Shown here one piece after another: positions 62,405 through 64,000 of a stretch of 64,000 bases of DNA. How positions within the stretch are numbered: position 1 is the stretch's first letter; the number at the start of each line of letters is the position of its first letter. The position numbers and the translations under genes are program-made. The stretch is from Acidobacteriales bacterium 59-55 (lineage in GTDB: Bacteria > Acidobacteriota > Terriglobia > Terriglobales > Acidobacteriaceae): NCBI GenBank assembly GCA_001897435.1, contig MKSV01000006.1, positions 1 to 64,000 of the forward strand, given 5' to 3'. Below the pieces are notes generated by a model. That model saw only the letters and a program-made list of their open reading frames with translations. It did not search any database and was not told where the DNA came from.

Positions 62405-63559
62405 TCAGGACGATGTGGCCGGAACCGCGCGGGGGCGGGTGGAGAGGCGGTTGAGGATCAGCCTGCGCGCCGGGTTCTCGACAAAGCGATAGGCAGCCAG
62501 CGAGAAGAGGACGACAAAGACATAGGAGAACCAGGGATCGAGGGCGGACAGGTGCAAGTGCGCCGAGAGATGGAACTTGCGGATCATGATCAGCACGTTG
62601 AAGTGCAGAAGGTAGAGGCAGTAACTGCTCTCGCCGACGATCAGCAAAGGACGGCAGGCGAAGACCGCCGAGACCGGATTGCTGCCGCTGAGGCCCAGCA
62701 CCAGCGCGGCGAAGAGCGGGATCAGAAGGCCTCCGTGCATCAGCAGGTAGGGAAAGTGATCGACGAAGCCGTAGAAGACCACAAGCAGGGCGGCTGAGCT
62801 GGCCGCGGCGATGGCGAAGCGCTGGCGCTCGGTGATGGAGAGCGCGTGCTGAAGCCTGCCGAGCACAACGCCGACCAGGAAGGTGCAGGTGTAGGGCAGC
62901 GGCGTGTACTTGAGGAAGCGGATCAGATAGGTGGAACTGTAGCGGGTGACCGGGCCGTCGAGATGGTCGGGGTTGAGCAGAAGATAGAGGCTGTGCGGGA
63001 TCATCCCGATGGCCCAGATGCCGAGCAGAATAGCGATGAGGCGTCCTGGCTTTCGGGGCCAGGGGATGCGGATCAGCCAGGGAAAGGCGACGTAAAGCAT
63101 GACCTCGCAGGAGAGCGTCCAGGCGACGGTGTTCCAGAAGGTGGCGAGATCGGGGCTCCAGCCCTGAAGCAGGAAGGGGGTGAGGACGACGCCCTTCCAG
63201 AAATCGGCGTGGCTGCGGACAGCCCACTCGTCTTCGAGCATCTTGACCGAGATGATGAGAGCGAAGAGGTAGATGGGATAGAGCCGGGCAAAGCGGGCGA
63301 CCCAGAAGTTGCGCTTGTTGAACGCCGCGCCGCGGTCGGCGTAGTTGTAGGTCAGGATATAGCCCGAGATGAGGAAGAAGACGCCCACGAAGACGTAGCC
63401 GTTGTCGACGAAGGGGTAGAGCAGGCCAAGGTGCGACGGCGTGAAGTGGAAGAGCACGATGCTCAGCGCCAGCAGGGTGCGGATGCCGGTCAGCGCCGGC
63501 AGGGGCGGCTTGCGAAGGGTGACGGCGGTGGCAGCGGCGGTAGTGGTGGCGACTGGCAA
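62405..63559 (-). CDS. acyltransferase-3 family membrane protein (OafA/YrhL-like)
   Basis: 384 aa with about ten membrane helices. N-terminal family motif LPALTGIRTLLALSIVLFHF contains the conserved Arg and catalytic-type His; VGVFFLISGYILTYNY and FWVARFARLYPIYLFAL follow. Members O-acylate cell-surface sugars, lipids or antibiotics. No polysaccharide genes are next to it, so the target is unknown. The start at 63559 gives a 12-residue Thr/Ala-rich N terminus before the family motif. Confidence 0.88.
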   Translation of the reverse strand: MPVATTTAAATAVTLRKPPLPALTGIRTLLALSIVLFHFTPSHLGLLYPFVDNGYVFVGVFFLISGYILTYNYADRGAAFNKRNFWVARFARLYPIYLFALIISVKMLEDEWAVRSHADFWKGVVLTPFLLQGWSPDLATFWNTVAWTLSCEVMLYVAFPWLIRIPWPRKPGRLIAILLGIWAIGMIPHSLYLLLNPDHLDGPVTRYSSTYLIRFLKYTPLPYTCTFLVGVVLGRLQHALSITERQRFAIAAASSAALLVVFYGFVDHFPYLLMHGGLLIPLFAALVLGLSGSNPVSAVFACRPLLIVGESSYCLYLLHFNVLIMIRKFHLSAHLHLSALDPWFSYVFVVLFSLAAYRFVENPARRLILNRLSTRPRAVPATSS

Positions 63560-63688
63560 GTGCGGATTTCCTGTTCCGTACTGATCGTTAAAGGTAGATG
63601 CTCCGCGGGGCGGAAGAGAAGGGTAGGCAGGGAAAATAGAGGCAGGCGCGGCGAAGCTCAGCGGGGCAAGGCATTTGCAAGCAGGCAG

Positions 63689-64000
63689 CTAGGCGGTCAC
63701 CAGCGAGCCGAGTTTCTCTCCGCTGACGACGCGGACGATGTTTCCCGGCTCTTTCATGCTGAACACCATCATGGGCATATTGTTGTCTTTGCAGAGAGAT
63801 ACGGCGGTGGTGTCCATGACGCGGAGGTTGAGGCGGAGGATGTCGTTGTAGGTGATCTGCTCGAACTTGGTGGCGTCGGGGCTGGTCTTGGGGTCGGCGG
63901 TGTAGATGCCGTCGACCGAAGTCGCCTTGAGCAAAATGTCGGCCTTGATCTCCATGGCGCGCAGGCTGGCGGCAGTGTCGGTGGAGAAGAAGGGATTGCC
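63689..64000 (-). CDS. pyrH: UMP kinase (3' part, truncated by the window edge)
   Basis: The last 103 codons of UMP kinase, which phosphorylates UMP to UDP. The reading frame is open to the window end and begins GNPFFSTDTAASLRAMEIKADILLKATSVDGIYTADP, the strongly conserved C-terminal half of bacterial PyrH, ending with MVFSMKEPGNIVRVVSGE. The ORF-track start at 63955 is an internal methionine. The 5' part lies beyond position 64000. Confidence 0.95.
   Translation of the reverse strand, partial: GNPFFSTDTAASLRAMEIKADILLKATSVDGIYTADPKTSPDATKFEQITYNDILRLNLRVMDTTAVSLCKDNNMPMMVFSMKEPGNIVRVVSGEKLGSLVTA

Overview
The window looks like chromosomal DNA of a GC-rich member of the Acidobacteriota, most likely Acidobacteriaceae (relatives of Edaphobacter, Granulicella, Terriglobus, Acidobacterium). 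Supporting this: two very large Oar-like TonB-dependent receptors with an N-terminal carboxypeptidase-regulatory domain and no SusD partner, many secreted glycoside hydrolases, a GH79 enzyme whose catalytic residues sit almost where they do in the Acidobacterium capsulatum beta-glucuronidase, CRTAC1/UnbV and TPR secreted proteins, YVTN-type propeller lipoproteins, a cysteine-free PQQ dehydrogenase, and families of interspersed intergenic hairpins. The taxonomic call is inference from gene content. I see no prophage, IS element, CRISPR array, tRNA or rRNA.

Layout. 1-7 kb: diaminopimelate/lysine cluster asd-lysC-dapB-(M29 aminopeptidase)-dapA-dapD on the + strand, followed by panE and a stand-alone receiver protein on the - strand. 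9.4-16 kb: a complete suf Fe-S assembly operon, Rrf2 regulator-sufB-C-D-S-U-T, most junctions overlapping; its promoter region carries four tandem 11-bp units that match the Pho-box pattern. 16-20 kb: a class I glutamine amidotransferase and a secreted GH3 with a PA14 insert. 20-25.6 kb: glpK-glpD facing a ROK regulator-glpF pair.

25.8-48 kb is a carbohydrate-uptake and degradation island: two TonB-dependent receptors (1102 and 1267 aa), two exported xylose-isomerase-like proteins flanking the first receptor, GH27, GH51, GH5-like, GH79 and a glutaminase-like DUF4965 protein, two secreted TPR proteins and a CRTAC1/UnbV seven-repeat propeller protein. Promoters here carry LacI/GalR-type operator-like sequences (core TGNAANCGNTNNCA or close variants), so the island may be one regulon run by a LacI-family protein that is not encoded in the window. 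The enzyme set fits arabinogalactan or glucuronoarabinoxylan side chains (inference).

48-64 kb is mostly housekeeping and envelope functions: a thioredoxin-fold protein, beta-carbonic anhydrase, CorA, a LolD/MacB-type ATPase, two small uncharacterised genes, acpS, an MlaD-type MCE protein with five exact 34-residue repeats, an M13 metallopeptidase, a tandem pair of propeller lipoproteins, a Tat-exported cupin, a PQQ-dependent dehydrogenase, an acyltransferase-3 membrane protein and the 3' end of pyrH at the right edge.

Intergenic space is unusually structured. Three dispersed repeat families and a set of short palindromes recur between unrelated genes, and stable hairpins follow both receptor genes. 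Where the ORF track runs through these repeats the called ORFs are artificially extended, so I moved many starts downstream to codons with a ribosome binding site or a proper signal peptide.
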